Source: CAWDMC01 sp963803295 (GTDB taxonomy: Bacteria > Acidobacteriota > Terriglobia > UBA7540). From it: a stretch of 64,000 nucleotides of DNA. This document shows positions 28,449 to 35,178 of this stretch, piece by piece. Below the pieces are notes generated by a model that was given only the letters and a program-made list of their open reading frames with translations, was not told the DNA's origin and made no database searches. The translations under genes were made by a program, and so were the position numbers. Within the stretch, counting starts at the first letter, position 1. Each line of letters begins with the position of its first letter. The stretch spans positions 124,001 through 188,000 of the forward strand of contig CAWDMC010000025.1 in assembly GCA_963803295.1 (NCBI GenBank), given 5' to 3'.

Positions 28449-29300
28449 CTATGCATAGGCCTGATTACCTGGCATCTCGCCCTGCAGGTAGGGGTACTTC
28501 TGGAACCCGGAGAAGACGTGTCCGACTTCCTCCGGTCTGCCCAGGTCGGCCACGGCGTCAGCGATGGCGTTGTGGTACTTGAGTCTCAGCAGCGGAGCCA
28601 GCTTTTCCTGATCCAGTTCCCGCACGCCAACCTTGATCTATTGGGAGAGGACAAAATCGAGGAAAACCTGTTGCTTGGTGTTGAAGTGAGTGCTGATTTC
28701 CGGTTTCGCCTTCGATGGCACTCATCGATGACGATAAAATCAAAGAAGTCTGGCGGATATTCACCGAAGTAGGGGGAGGGCTTGCCCTCCCCTCCGTGTA
28801 AATTGCAATGTCCTTTCTGGGTATCACGCCGTTCGAGAGGGGGAGGGCTTGCCCTCCCCTCCGTGTAAATTGCAATGTCCTTTCTGGGTATCACGCCGTT
28901 CGAGAGGGGGAGGGCTTGCCCTCCCCTCCGTGTAAATTGCAATGTCCTTTCTGGGTATCACGCCGTTCGAGAGGGGGAGGGCTTGCCCTCCCCTCCGTGC
29001 AAATTGCAATGTCCTTTCTGGGTATCACGCCGTTCGACAGGGGGAGGGCAAGCCCTCCCCCTATATTCGGGGGGCCGCTCATAGTTGATCCCGCGCCTTG
29101 GCCTCCACTACGGCCAGCTTGTGGTTACGATACACCAGCACGTAATCGGCAATGTCGGGCCTGGCGCGCCTCCCGTGGCCTTCGATGCGGCCCAGCGTGA
29201 TGGGATACTCGCGCAGGATGCGGCTGCCCTCCACCACGCCCCATCCCGCGGACTTCAGGGCAGGATCAATGTGTTCGGCTCGGGTTTCGGCTTCGTTCAT
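28449..29300 (-). pseudogene. hsdR: Type I restriction enzyme R subunit (hsdR), internally deleted and filled with a BIME array
   Basis: Three pieces of one HsdR protein survive in order. The N-terminus (29085-29300) starts MNEAETRAEHIDPALKSAGW and keeps the nuclease motif VVEAKARD. The helicase motif II piece (28697-28768) reads FGEYPPDFFDFIVIDECHR. The C-terminus (28449-28670) reads KQQVFLDFVLSQ, a stop, then KVGVRELDQEKLAPLLRLKY. A family member has about 800 residues; less than a quarter remains. The part from about residue 75 to motif II is replaced by the palindrome array, and the motor domain after DECHR is deleted. It cannot cleave DNA. hsdM is not in the window. Confidence 0.88.
28769..29062. 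repeat. BIME array of family 1 palindromes (five units, 67-base period) inside hsdR
   Basis: Palindromes begin at 28772, 28839, 28906, 28973 and 29040, exactly 67 bases apart. The left boundary is GTAG at 28769. Four tips read GGGCTTGCCC and the last GGGCAAGCCC. The spacer (AAATTGCAATGTCC, GGTATCACGCCGTTCG) is that of the array at 20931 with one base less. The left flank 28734-28768 (hsdR motif II coding) is identical to 20896-20930. Confidence 0.88.
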
Positions 29301-29310
29301 GGCGAGGCCC

Positions 29311-29430
29311 GTAGGGGGAGGGCTTGCCCTCCCCTCGACGTTTTGGAAAGGTGGGGGAACGACTTGCCGACCCCCTCAATCTAAATTGCAGCCGACCAAT
29401 TAACAAGGGTAGTGCAAGCCCTACCCCTAC
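29311..29430. repeat. Family 1 BIME between hsdR and the RAYT gene
   Basis: GTAG (29311) plus a GGGAGGGCTTGCCCTCCC palindrome on the left, a mirror copy ending CTAC (29427-29430) on the right, and a degenerate palindrome (GGGGGAACGACTTGCCGACCCC) between. The TAG stop codon of the RAYT gene is read from the right-hand GTAG on the minus strand. Confidence 0.8.
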
Positions 29431-30095
29431 GTTCGGTTCGGGTTCTCCGCATCTTCCAACCAATGTTGCGGGTTGTGGAGAATGTAATCGCGAATGGTTT
29501 CTAATTCTTCGACGTCACGAATTATGTGCTCGTAAAAATTCTCGTGCAGCAGGCGCGTTCCCTTCCGCGACATTAATTTGTTCACTGCAATAGTGCAAAT
29601 CGATTTGAAGGCTCCCACCACGTCCCCCATTGAAGTACGGCGGCAGCTTGCCCTCCCATCGTTCTCGTAGGGGGAACGCTTGCCCTCCCCTTTGCGCAAA
29701 TCGTCTCCAATCGACGAGGGTAGGGCAAGCCCTACCCCTACTGGCGATCGACCCACATAATTTGAGGGGGAGGGTTGAACAACGGGCGCGCCTGTGGCTT
29801 TTGCCAGAGCGGGCTCTAGTCCCGGCCCCGGCAGTACGAAAACAGCGTGTAAATGGTTGGGCATGATTTGGAACGCATCCAGAACAAGTGACCCAAACCG
29901 TTGCGGCAATGTGTCCCAGGTCTTCTGAACGAGACAGCCAGCGTCGTTCAAAATCATTTCACCCTCGACGATTTGTCCGAACAGGAACTCCTTGCCCTGG
30001 GTGCAAATCGTGACGAAATACGCGCCGCCTCCGGCATAATCATATCCCCGCAAACGAATGGAACGTCGATGATGGATGCGCGGATCGTAGGTCAT
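29427..30095 (-). CDS. REP-associated tyrosine transposase (RAYT) with an in-frame BIME insertion
   Basis: A Y1/HUH transposase of the IS200-related RAYT class, which acts on single-stranded REP hairpins. The start is the ATG at 30095 (MTYDPRIHHRRSIRLRGYDY); the frame upstream of it is only translated palindrome. GGAYFVTICTQG, the metal-binding QIMPNHLHAVF pair and the C-terminal FYEHIIRD ... IRDYILHNPQHWL helices are all present. Residues about 119-143 come from a complete 75-base BIME (29667-29741) that keeps the frame, in the variable stretch after the HLH motif. The gene lies between hsdS and hsdR remnants and among its own likely substrates. Whether the enlarged protein works is unknown. 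Confidence 0.88.
   Translation of the reverse strand: MTYDPRIHHRRSIRLRGYDYAGGGAYFVTICTQGKEFLFGQIVEGEMILNDAGCLVQKTWDTLPQRFGSLVLDAFQIMPNHLHAVFVLPGPGLEPALAKATGAPVVQPSPSNYVGRSPVGVGLALPSSIGDDLRKGEGKRSPYENDGRASCRRTSMGDVVGAFKSICTIAVNKLMSRKGTRLLHENFYEHIIRDVEELETIRDYILHNPQHWLEDAENPNRT
29667..29741. repeat. Family 1 BIME inside the RAYT reading frame
   Basis: GTAG (29667-29670) and palindrome on the left, GCAAATCG spacer, mirror palindrome and CTAC (29738-29741) on the right. It is 75 bases long, so it adds 25 codons without breaking the frame. Confidence 0.85.
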
Positions 30096-30103
30096 AATTT
30101 CTT

Positions 30104-30177
30104 GTAGGGGGAGGGCTTGCCCTCCCCTCCGTGCCAATGCGGTTGACCGAACAGGGCGGGGCAAGCCCAGCCCCTAC
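30104..30177. repeat. Family 1 BIME between the RAYT gene and the hsdS remnant
   Basis: GTAG (30104-30107) with GGGAGGGCTTGCCCTCCC on the left; GGGGCAAGCCCAGCCCCTAC on the right, ending at 30177. It lies nine bases before the RAYT ATG and its outer TAG is the stop codon of the hsdS remnant. Confidence 0.8.
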
Positions 30178-30297
30178 AAGGCGCCGCTAAAAACTTGGTG
30201 CAACAGCGACTTCTTCAATTCTTCGATCGCAGCCAGCTTTTGCTTGTAGATCGATTTGGGGCGCTGGGTTCGTCCCTTGACGATTCCGCGGTACATT
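30174..30297 (-). pseudogene. hsdS: hsdS C-terminal remnant, copy 1
   Basis: About 41 codons end KLAAIEELKKSLLHQVFSGAL and a TAG, which is the conserved C-terminal coiled-coil end of type I specificity subunits. Everything upstream, including both target-recognition domains, is gone; a BIME abuts its first codon. It would have preceded hsdR on this strand, as in type I operons. Confidence 0.78.
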
Positions 30298-30423
30298 GTA
30301 GGGGGAGGGCTTGCCCTCCCCTTGATGCAAATCGCCGCCATTTGACGAGGGGCAGGGCAAGCCCAGCCCCAACCGACCATTTTTGCGGTCAACTGACCAG
30401 GGCAGGGCAAGCCCAGCCCCTAC
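30298..30423. repeat. Family 1 BIME with three palindromes between the two hsdS remnants
   Basis: GTAG at 30298, palindrome GGGAGGGCTTGCCCTCCC, then GGGGCAGGGCAAGCCCAGCC and a final GGGCAGGGCAAGCCCAGCC ending CTAC at 30423. The spacers carry GCAAATCGCCGCCA and TTTTGCGGTCAACTGACC. Confidence 0.78.
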
Positions 30424-30524
30424 AAGGCAACAGCGACTTCTTCAATTCTTCGATCGCAGCCAGCTTTTGCTTGTAGATCGATTTGGGGCGCTGGGTTCGT
30501 CCCTTGACGATTCCGCGGTACATT
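30424..30524 (-). pseudogene. hsdS C-terminal remnant, copy 2 (direct repeat)
   Basis: The block from CAACAGCGACTTCTTCAATT (30428) onward repeats 30201-30345 almost without change at an offset of 227 bases, including the start of the next palindrome. Copy 2 ends after KKSLL with the last residues replaced by BIME sequence. A recombination between flanking BIMEs, or slippage, would produce it. Confidence 0.8.
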
Positions 30525-30556
30525 GTAGGGGGGAGGGCTTGCCCTCCCCTTGATGC
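30525..30556. repeat. Half BIME of family 1
   Basis: GTAG (30525-30528) and the palindrome GGGAGGGCTTGCCCTCCC with spacer GATGCAAATCGCCGCCA. No mirror copy follows; the sequence changes to CTTCGGGACCCCC at 30571. Confidence 0.7.
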
Positions 30557-30633
30557 AAATCGCCGCCACCTTCGGGACCCCCCGAACCGCGAATCTGGCC
30601 GCCAACGCCAATTTATTATCTGGAAAGAGAAGA

Positions 30634-30666
30634 GCCGCGGACCTCAAAGGCGGAGGTCCGCGCTAC
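30634..30666. repeat. Single GTAG-footed palindrome, fourth type
   Basis: GCGGACCTC - loop - GAGGTCCGC with CTAC at its right end, i.e. GTAG on the minus strand. It lies just downstream of the FMN reductase gene, where it may also stabilise the mRNA end. A blurred relative is at 56416-56440. Confidence 0.5.
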
Positions 30667-30677
30667 TCACTACTTGC

Positions 30678-31265
30678 TCAGGGGCGACGGCCACGCCCTT
30701 CTTTCATAATGCCTGTCAACCAGAGAAGTTCGTCGATCATCGCTGCCGCCCGCCTCAAGTAAAGCGCCTCGCTGGGCCAGGCGCGCTCGTCAACGGCGAG
30801 CCCGATAAGGCGCAGATTCACTTCGTCCCGGATAGGCACCATACGCAATTCGATCGCGACTTGCCGAAGCTGTTCGACCGCTCGTGCGCCAGCAGCAAAT
30901 CCGCCGTAGCTCACAAATCCCACCGGCTTGTAGTTCCAGGCCGCGTAGACGTGATCGAGCGCATTCTTGAGTGCGCCAGGATACCCGTGGCTGTATTCCG
31001 GCGTAACGATTACAAACCCATCCAATGCTGTGATCTGGTCTGCCCAGCGCCTTGCGAGCGTCCCGGGCCCGTAGCTTTTTTCCGCAACCATAGGAGGATC
31101 GCGGTTTTCAAACGCGGGCAGTGGCCATTCTTTGAGGTCAAGCAATACCGGGCTGATGTCCGTTCGTTCTGCGAGCAAGGCGCGAATCCACTGGCCAAAT
31201 GCTTCGCCCCTGCGCCCTTCGCGCACGCTGGCTACGATGATTCCAACTGCAAATCTCGATTCCAC
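30678..31265 (-). CDS. NADPH-dependent FMN reductase family protein
   Basis: A 195-residue flavodoxin-fold reductase. VGIIVASVREGRRGEAFGQW binds the FMN phosphate, FVIVTPEYSHGYPGALKNAL is the signature loop, and GFVSYGGFAAGARAV follows. Members reduce FMN, quinones, chromate or azo dyes. It is followed (upstream on this strand, 28 bases) by the NADP-binding protein gene at 31293, so the pair probably shares a transcript. Confidence 0.92.
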   Translation of the reverse strand: MESRFAVGIIVASVREGRRGEAFGQWIRALLAERTDISPVLLDLKEWPLPAFENRDPPMVAEKSYGPGTLARRWADQITALDGFVIVTPEYSHGYPGALKNALDHVYAAWNYKPVGFVSYGGFAAGARAVEQLRQVAIELRMVPIRDEVNLRLIGLAVDERAWPSEALYLRRAAAMIDELLWLTGIMKEGRGRRP

Positions 31266-31292
31266 CTGTCCCCCCTTTCCGGGATCCTCATG

Positions 31293-31928
31293 TCATTGCA
31301 ATTTGTCCAGCAATAAGCGTGCTTCGAAGACGGTTAACAGTCGCCCGTGCCCCGTTAAGGGCCCGCCTGTGCCTTGCAACCGGCCACCCTCCTCGAGGTT
31401 CCCGACGTCGACCGGTTCGCCGCCAAAATCCCGGATGAGTTTGGAAACAAGTTCCTTGGCATCGGCACTGTCACCGGCAATGAAGAGTGCCTTGCGCTCG
31501 GGCGGAGAAGAAAGCGGCACCCCGTCCAGCGCTGAAATCGGTTGGTGGTTGAAGGCCTTAACCAGGTGCGCGCCTGGAACTAATTCTGCCACGACTTCGC
31601 TCGAGCTTCGGCCTCCGAGGTCAATGAGACCCTCAGGCCCGGGTCCGATACGGTTATTCGTGGTGTCGATCACGACTTTCCCTTCAAGTCGAAGCCCAGC
31701 GATTGCAGATGGGATCTGGTCCCACCGAGTCGCGATTACGATCACATCGCCGAAGCGAGCAACCTCTTCCTTTGTGCCTGCCGTAGCATTTGCACCTAGA
31801 TCCGAAATGAGCTGCGTGAGGGATTCTGGCCCGCGGGAATTTGCCAGCTTCACCTGATGGCCGGCATGAACGAAGAGGCGGGCAAGAGTCTGGCCCATCC
31901 TGCCTGCACCTAAGATCCCGATCCTCAT
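31293..31928 (-). CDS. NADP-binding oxidoreductase, NpdG/F420-reductase-like
   Basis: A 211-residue single Rossmann domain: RIGILGAGRMGQTLARLF at the start, KLANSRGPESL for the 2'-phosphate of NADP, VIVIATRW and KVVIDTTNNRIG. The closest familiar group is reduced-F420:NADP oxidoreductase and its bacterial relatives, which also include F420-independent members. No F420 synthesis genes are in the window, so the cofactor partner is unsettled. It probably forms an operon with the FMN reductase. Confidence 0.85.
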   Translation of the reverse strand: MRIGILGAGRMGQTLARLFVHAGHQVKLANSRGPESLTQLISDLGANATAGTKEEVARFGDVIVIATRWDQIPSAIAGLRLEGKVVIDTTNNRIGPGPEGLIDLGGRSSSEVVAELVPGAHLVKAFNHQPISALDGVPLSSPPERKALFIAGDSADAKELVSKLIRDFGGEPVDVGNLEEGGRLQGTGGPLTGHGRLLTVFEARLLLDKLQ

Positions 31929-31996
31929 TTTAGTAGCCCCGTCTCACAAGTTGCCTTATCCGATTGTCATGACCTCCTTCGCGTCGTGGAGGACCT

Positions 31997-32073
31997 GTAG
32001 CGCGGGTGTCCTCACCCGCGATTTGCCCTTATTCGATAGATCACAAAAACGCGGGTGAGGACACCCGCGCTAC
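31997..32073. repeat. Family 2 BIME downstream of the RAYT pseudogene
   Basis: GTAG (31997-32000) followed by CGCGGGTGTCCTCACCCGCG; a mirror copy ends CTAC at 32070-32073. The spacer contains GATTTGCCCTTATTCGATAG. The TAG stop of the RAYT frame is read from the right-hand GTAG. Confidence 0.85.
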
Positions 32074-32528
32074 AAGCAGAGCGGATTAATTTCCCCCTGG
32101 TAGGGCCAATCCGACCAATTGGCCACGAGCCCGGAGCGCACGGGATTGTCCCGCACATAGAGCCACTTTTGCCCATAGCTCTCTGCTGACCGCATGACGT
32201 GATCGAAGAACCTCTCCTGCCAATAGGGAGCGCTCACTTGACGACTCTTTAAGGTGACGTGCCACGACGGCCTTGAGTCCCTTGACCCAGTCGGAAAGGC
32301 CAGATGATACGGGGGTGAAAGCGGCGAAGAGGTGTGCGTGGTCCGGCATGAGTACATAACGACCCGCGAGGACCCGTGGCTGACCGCCTCCTGCGCGAAT
32401 CTAACAAAGACGTTGTGGACGCCGACCTCCGCCAACAACGACCGACGGCCATCCGTGCACGCCGTAAGAAAATAGACCGGCACATCGGTGTAGAGCGTGT
32501 CCAGCCGTTTAAGCCGTGGCTTGAGCAT
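32070..32528 (-). pseudogene. REP-associated tyrosine transposase, frameshifted twice
   Basis: The start MLKPRLKRLDTLYTDVPVYF and the end ERFFDHVMRSAESYGQKWLYVRDNPVRSGLV are in one frame. The metal-binding block VLMPDHAHLFAAF and DWVKGLKAVVARHLKESS are in another (minus-strand frame of 32086-32349). Two compensating frame changes near 32360-32390 and 32220-32250 are therefore needed to recover a normal RAYT of about 155 residues. As it stands it makes no HUH motif. It lies between two blocks of family 2 palindromes, its likely former substrates. Confidence 0.8.
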
Positions 32529-32546
32529 ACCATGCATATTTGAATT

Positions 32547-32820
32547 GCAGCGCGGGTGTCCTCACCCGCGATTTGCCGTTATTCGCTCAATCACGAAACG
32601 CGGGTGAGGACACCCGCGCTACAGAGGATCACGAAAACGCGGGTGAGGACACCCGCGCTACAGAGGATCACGAAAACGCGGGTGGGGACACCCGCGCTAC
32701 AGAGGACCATGAAAACGCGGGTGGGGACACCCGCGCTACAGAGGATCACGAAAACGCGGGTGGGGACACCCGCGCTACAAGGCTCGATCAGGGAAACGCG
32801 GGTGAGGACACCCGCGCTAC
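32547..32820. repeat. Family 2 palindrome array (seven hairpins, about 39-base period)
   Basis: One forward hairpin (its foot mutated to GCAG at 32547) is followed by six reverse-oriented hairpins, each CGCGGGTGAGGACACCCGCG or its GGGGACA variant and each ending CTAC, separated by AGAGGATCACGAAAA. A frame read through it gives a repeating TRVRTPALQ-like peptide, which I take as an artefact. Confidence 0.85.
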
Positions 32821-32861
32821 AATCCTCCGGTGGGTTCGTAGCATCGACTTCTGGCTGTCGA

Positions 32862-33374
32862 TCATCCTTTGCCTTCATCGGCGGATGGACCGTAGATGGC
32901 GGGGACTTTCTCTCCGCTCAGCCGCAGATAGACGGTCAGCTGTCCGCGATGGTGCGCCATGTGGTTGAGCACGCCGTCGCGAATCGCGACATACCGTGAC
33001 TGCTCGCTCATCAGCTTGCCGGCGGCCAGCATGCGCCACTTGGTGTTCAGCAGGTGATCGTCCGTAGTCTTCTCGAGGACCTCGCGTCCTTTCTTCAGGC
33101 TTGCCTCAAACTGCCCCAGCAGGTCTTGCCGAGTCTTCCACTCCTGCGGCTTGAACTTCGGGCCCCCCGGCGGGTTAATGTCAAGCTCGTCCATGTTCAC
33201 CACCATGTCGAGCCACGCCGGAACGGTGGCAACAATTGTCGCCAGATAACCGAGTGGCATCGACTTCTCATGCGGCTTCCAGTCGTTCTTTCCTTCCGGG
33301 ACGCGCTCGAGTGTCTTGCGGATCCCCACAGCCTCGCGGTCGAGCTCAGCCAGCAACAGTTCGGTTATCTTCAT
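32862..33374 (-). CDS. DinB/YfiT-like putative metalloenzyme
   Basis: A 170-residue four-helix DinB-fold protein. The metal triad is suggested by a helix-1/2 region (the usual first His is replaced: LGYLATIVATVPAW) and by DGVLNHMAHHRGQLTVYLR, which provides two histidines in the usual HxxxH spacing. With the first histidine missing, metal binding may be altered. Members include thiol-dependent transferases. It directly follows the family 2 array. Confidence 0.82.
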   Translation of the reverse strand: MKITELLLAELDREAVGIRKTLERVPEGKNDWKPHEKSMPLGYLATIVATVPAWLDMVVNMDELDINPPGGPKFKPQEWKTRQDLLGQFEASLKKGREVLEKTTDDHLLNTKWRMLAAGKLMSEQSRYVAIRDGVLNHMAHHRGQLTVYLRLSGEKVPAIYGPSADEGKG

Positions 33375-33626
33375 TGTGTATTCTCCCTTCCTTCGATTTT
33401 AGATGCACCATGCTGGAAGGGTGGGATTGATGTAGCAATTCCGCGCATTCTACCCGCCCGTTGAGAGCCCATGGTGCAATTTGGCGTTTCTCCGTCTCAC
33501 GCCACCGCTCGCTCTGTTTGTCTAATGGTCTGTCAAGTTTGGAGACCCCCTCCCCAAAGGGCGCAGCCGGAGACCTGGTCCGATGGAGCAGCGCGAGCAT
33601 CAGGAGACCGCCTGTCAAGCAATTTA
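33375..33626. other. Gap between the DinB gene and the IS
   Basis: No gene. Two similar short stretches, GTCTGTCAAGTTTGGAGACC (33531-33550) and GGAGACCGCCTGTCAAGC (33604-33621), may be remains of another element's end; I cannot assign them. Confidence 0.35.
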
Positions 33627-35041
33627 AAAATGTTACTTTCGGGTGATTCGTCCTGCAACGCGAAATGTTACCCGTCGTCGTCGTGGTTTTTCCTTTCTTC
33701 TTGTCTTGGCAGTTGTCTTGGTTCTTGTCTTTTTCTCAGCGCGCCTTGTGCGCGCGCCTGTGATTTTGTTTTTCTCTGAAGGTGCCGCGAGTTTCTGAGA
33801 AACAGCCGAGACCGCAGGCTTCTCTGCCACCACGCTGGTGCTCCGTTGGAAAATCCGTTCCCGCTTGCTCTGAATCGTCTGGGAGAGTTGAAAGGGGTCG
33901 AGCGTCTGGCGTAGCCGGCGAAGTTCGGCCACCCGTTCTGGGTCCACCCCTGACGAGGCCGCCACTCGCTGAAAAGGGGTCTGGGGTGCTTCGTAGTGCC
34001 GCCGCAAGCGCGAGCCGATCCGCTCCTTGCGGCTCAGTTTCACCGAGGGCAGGAAGAGGTTCTGAAACAATCGCAGCTCACCCCGGTAAAGCTCGTCCAT
34101 GGCGGCCCGTGCCGCTTCCGTCTCGTAACGCACGTAGCCCAGCAAGCGCCGTACATGCGTCCAGTTCTTCTGCTCGATGTGGGCGTTGTCGTCTTTCTTA
34201 TAGGGCCGCCCACGGGTGAATTGAATGTCGTGGGCCTGGCAGTAAGCCCAGAGGTGAGCATTGATGAACTCCGAGCCGTTGTCGGAATCGATGCCCCGCA
34301 AGGGAAAAGGCAAAGCCTGGCGGACCGCTTCCAGAGCGGCTCGCACGCCTTCCTGGCTCTTGCCCAGCACCGCTCGGCTTTCCGTCCAGCCCGTGTGAAT
34401 GTCAGTCACGTTCAGCGAGTAGCAGTAGTCGCCCGCCGCCGAATTGCCCGAGTGGGAGACCAGATCGATTTCCGTGAACCCCGGCCTCTTCACGTCCCAC
34501 TGATCCGTCTTCACGGGGATGTGGTGCTTCAATAAGCTCCCCGGCTTGGTGCGGCCATAAATCCTTTGCCGCAGCTTCCGCTTCTCCGAACCCAGCCGGT
34601 AGTCGATGGAGCGGGGGCTGATCTGAAGCAGCTGCTTTTCCAACTCCGGCGTCAGCCGGAAGCGGCGGCGAATCCAAGGCATCCACTCCGGCAGCAGGGC
34701 TTTCAGCCGTACTGACCAGGGATAATCGGCCGCCTCCCAGACCGCCTTCAAGATCGAGACCAGCCGTGGGCCATAGGTCACCCCCCGGCGCCGTCGTTGG
34801 GAAACCGGCCGGGCGGCAGGCGGCGAACCATTCAGCAAACGAATCGCGTGCTTGCGATGATAACGGCAGTTGGCGCAAAACTCGTCCAGGATGCGCTGCC
34901 TTTCCGCCCGACTAGCTCGTTGGTAACGAGGATAAACTTGTTGCCAATATTCTCTTCTCGAAAGTCGACTCATGAGGTTACCCGTATCCATGACGGGTAA
35001 CATTCTCAAATTGCGCGACGATAGCCCACTGGCAACATTTT
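33627..35041 (-). mobile_element. Insertion sequence with integrase-type transposase
   Basis: Ends: AAAATGTTAC at 33627 and, reversed, AAAATGTTGC at 35041. Inside each end lies a second motif, ATGTTACCCGTC at 33665-33676 and its inverse GACGGGTAACAT at 34992-35003. Length is about 1.4 kb with one gene. I cannot define a target duplication by eye. Confidence 0.75.
33633..35009 (-). CDS. IS transposase with integrase (rve) DDE domain
   Basis: A 458-residue protein filling the IS. An N-terminal helical DNA-binding part (REYWQQVYPRYQRASRAERQ) precedes the catalytic core: TEIDLVSHSG (first Asp), RGIDSDNGSEFINAHL (second Asp) and KKDDNAHIEQKNWTHV (Glu). The lysine/arginine-rich tail is long. This arrangement resembles the IS481/ISNCY-like integrase-domain group. 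The start may be at one of the inner methionines (MDTGNLMSRLSRREYW) rather than 35009. The frame looks intact, so the element could be active. Confidence 0.85.
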   Translation of the reverse strand: MRMLPVMDTGNLMSRLSRREYWQQVYPRYQRASRAERQRILDEFCANCRYHRKHAIRLLNGSPPAARPVSQRRRRGVTYGPRLVSILKAVWEAADYPWSVRLKALLPEWMPWIRRRFRLTPELEKQLLQISPRSIDYRLGSEKRKLRQRIYGRTKPGSLLKHHIPVKTDQWDVKRPGFTEIDLVSHSGNSAAGDYCYSLNVTDIHTGWTESRAVLGKSQEGVRAALEAVRQALPFPLRGIDSDNGSEFINAHLWAYCQAHDIQFTRGRPYKKDDNAHIEQKNWTHVRRLLGYVRYETEAARAAMDELYRGELRLFQNLFLPSVKLSRKERIGSRLRRHYEAPQTPFQRVAASSGVDPERVAELRRLRQTLDPFQLSQTIQSKRERIFQRSTSVVAEKPAVSAVSQKLAAPSEKNKITGARTRRAEKKTRTKTTAKTRRKEKPRRRRVTFRVAGRITRK

Positions 35042-35178
35042 AGCTTGCGCGATACGGACCGTTTCAAAACAAGGCTGTGGGGTGTAAACTTGCGGATACG
35101 AGCTTATCTGACGACTTACAGAACAATTTCGCCAGAGTCTGCGAAGGCACCAGTACTAAGGACGGCGGAGACTAGGGC

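Noticed and set aside
28769..29062. CRISPR array
   Set aside because: The period is regular, but the spacers are identical and the repeated part is a large palindrome; no cas gene is present.
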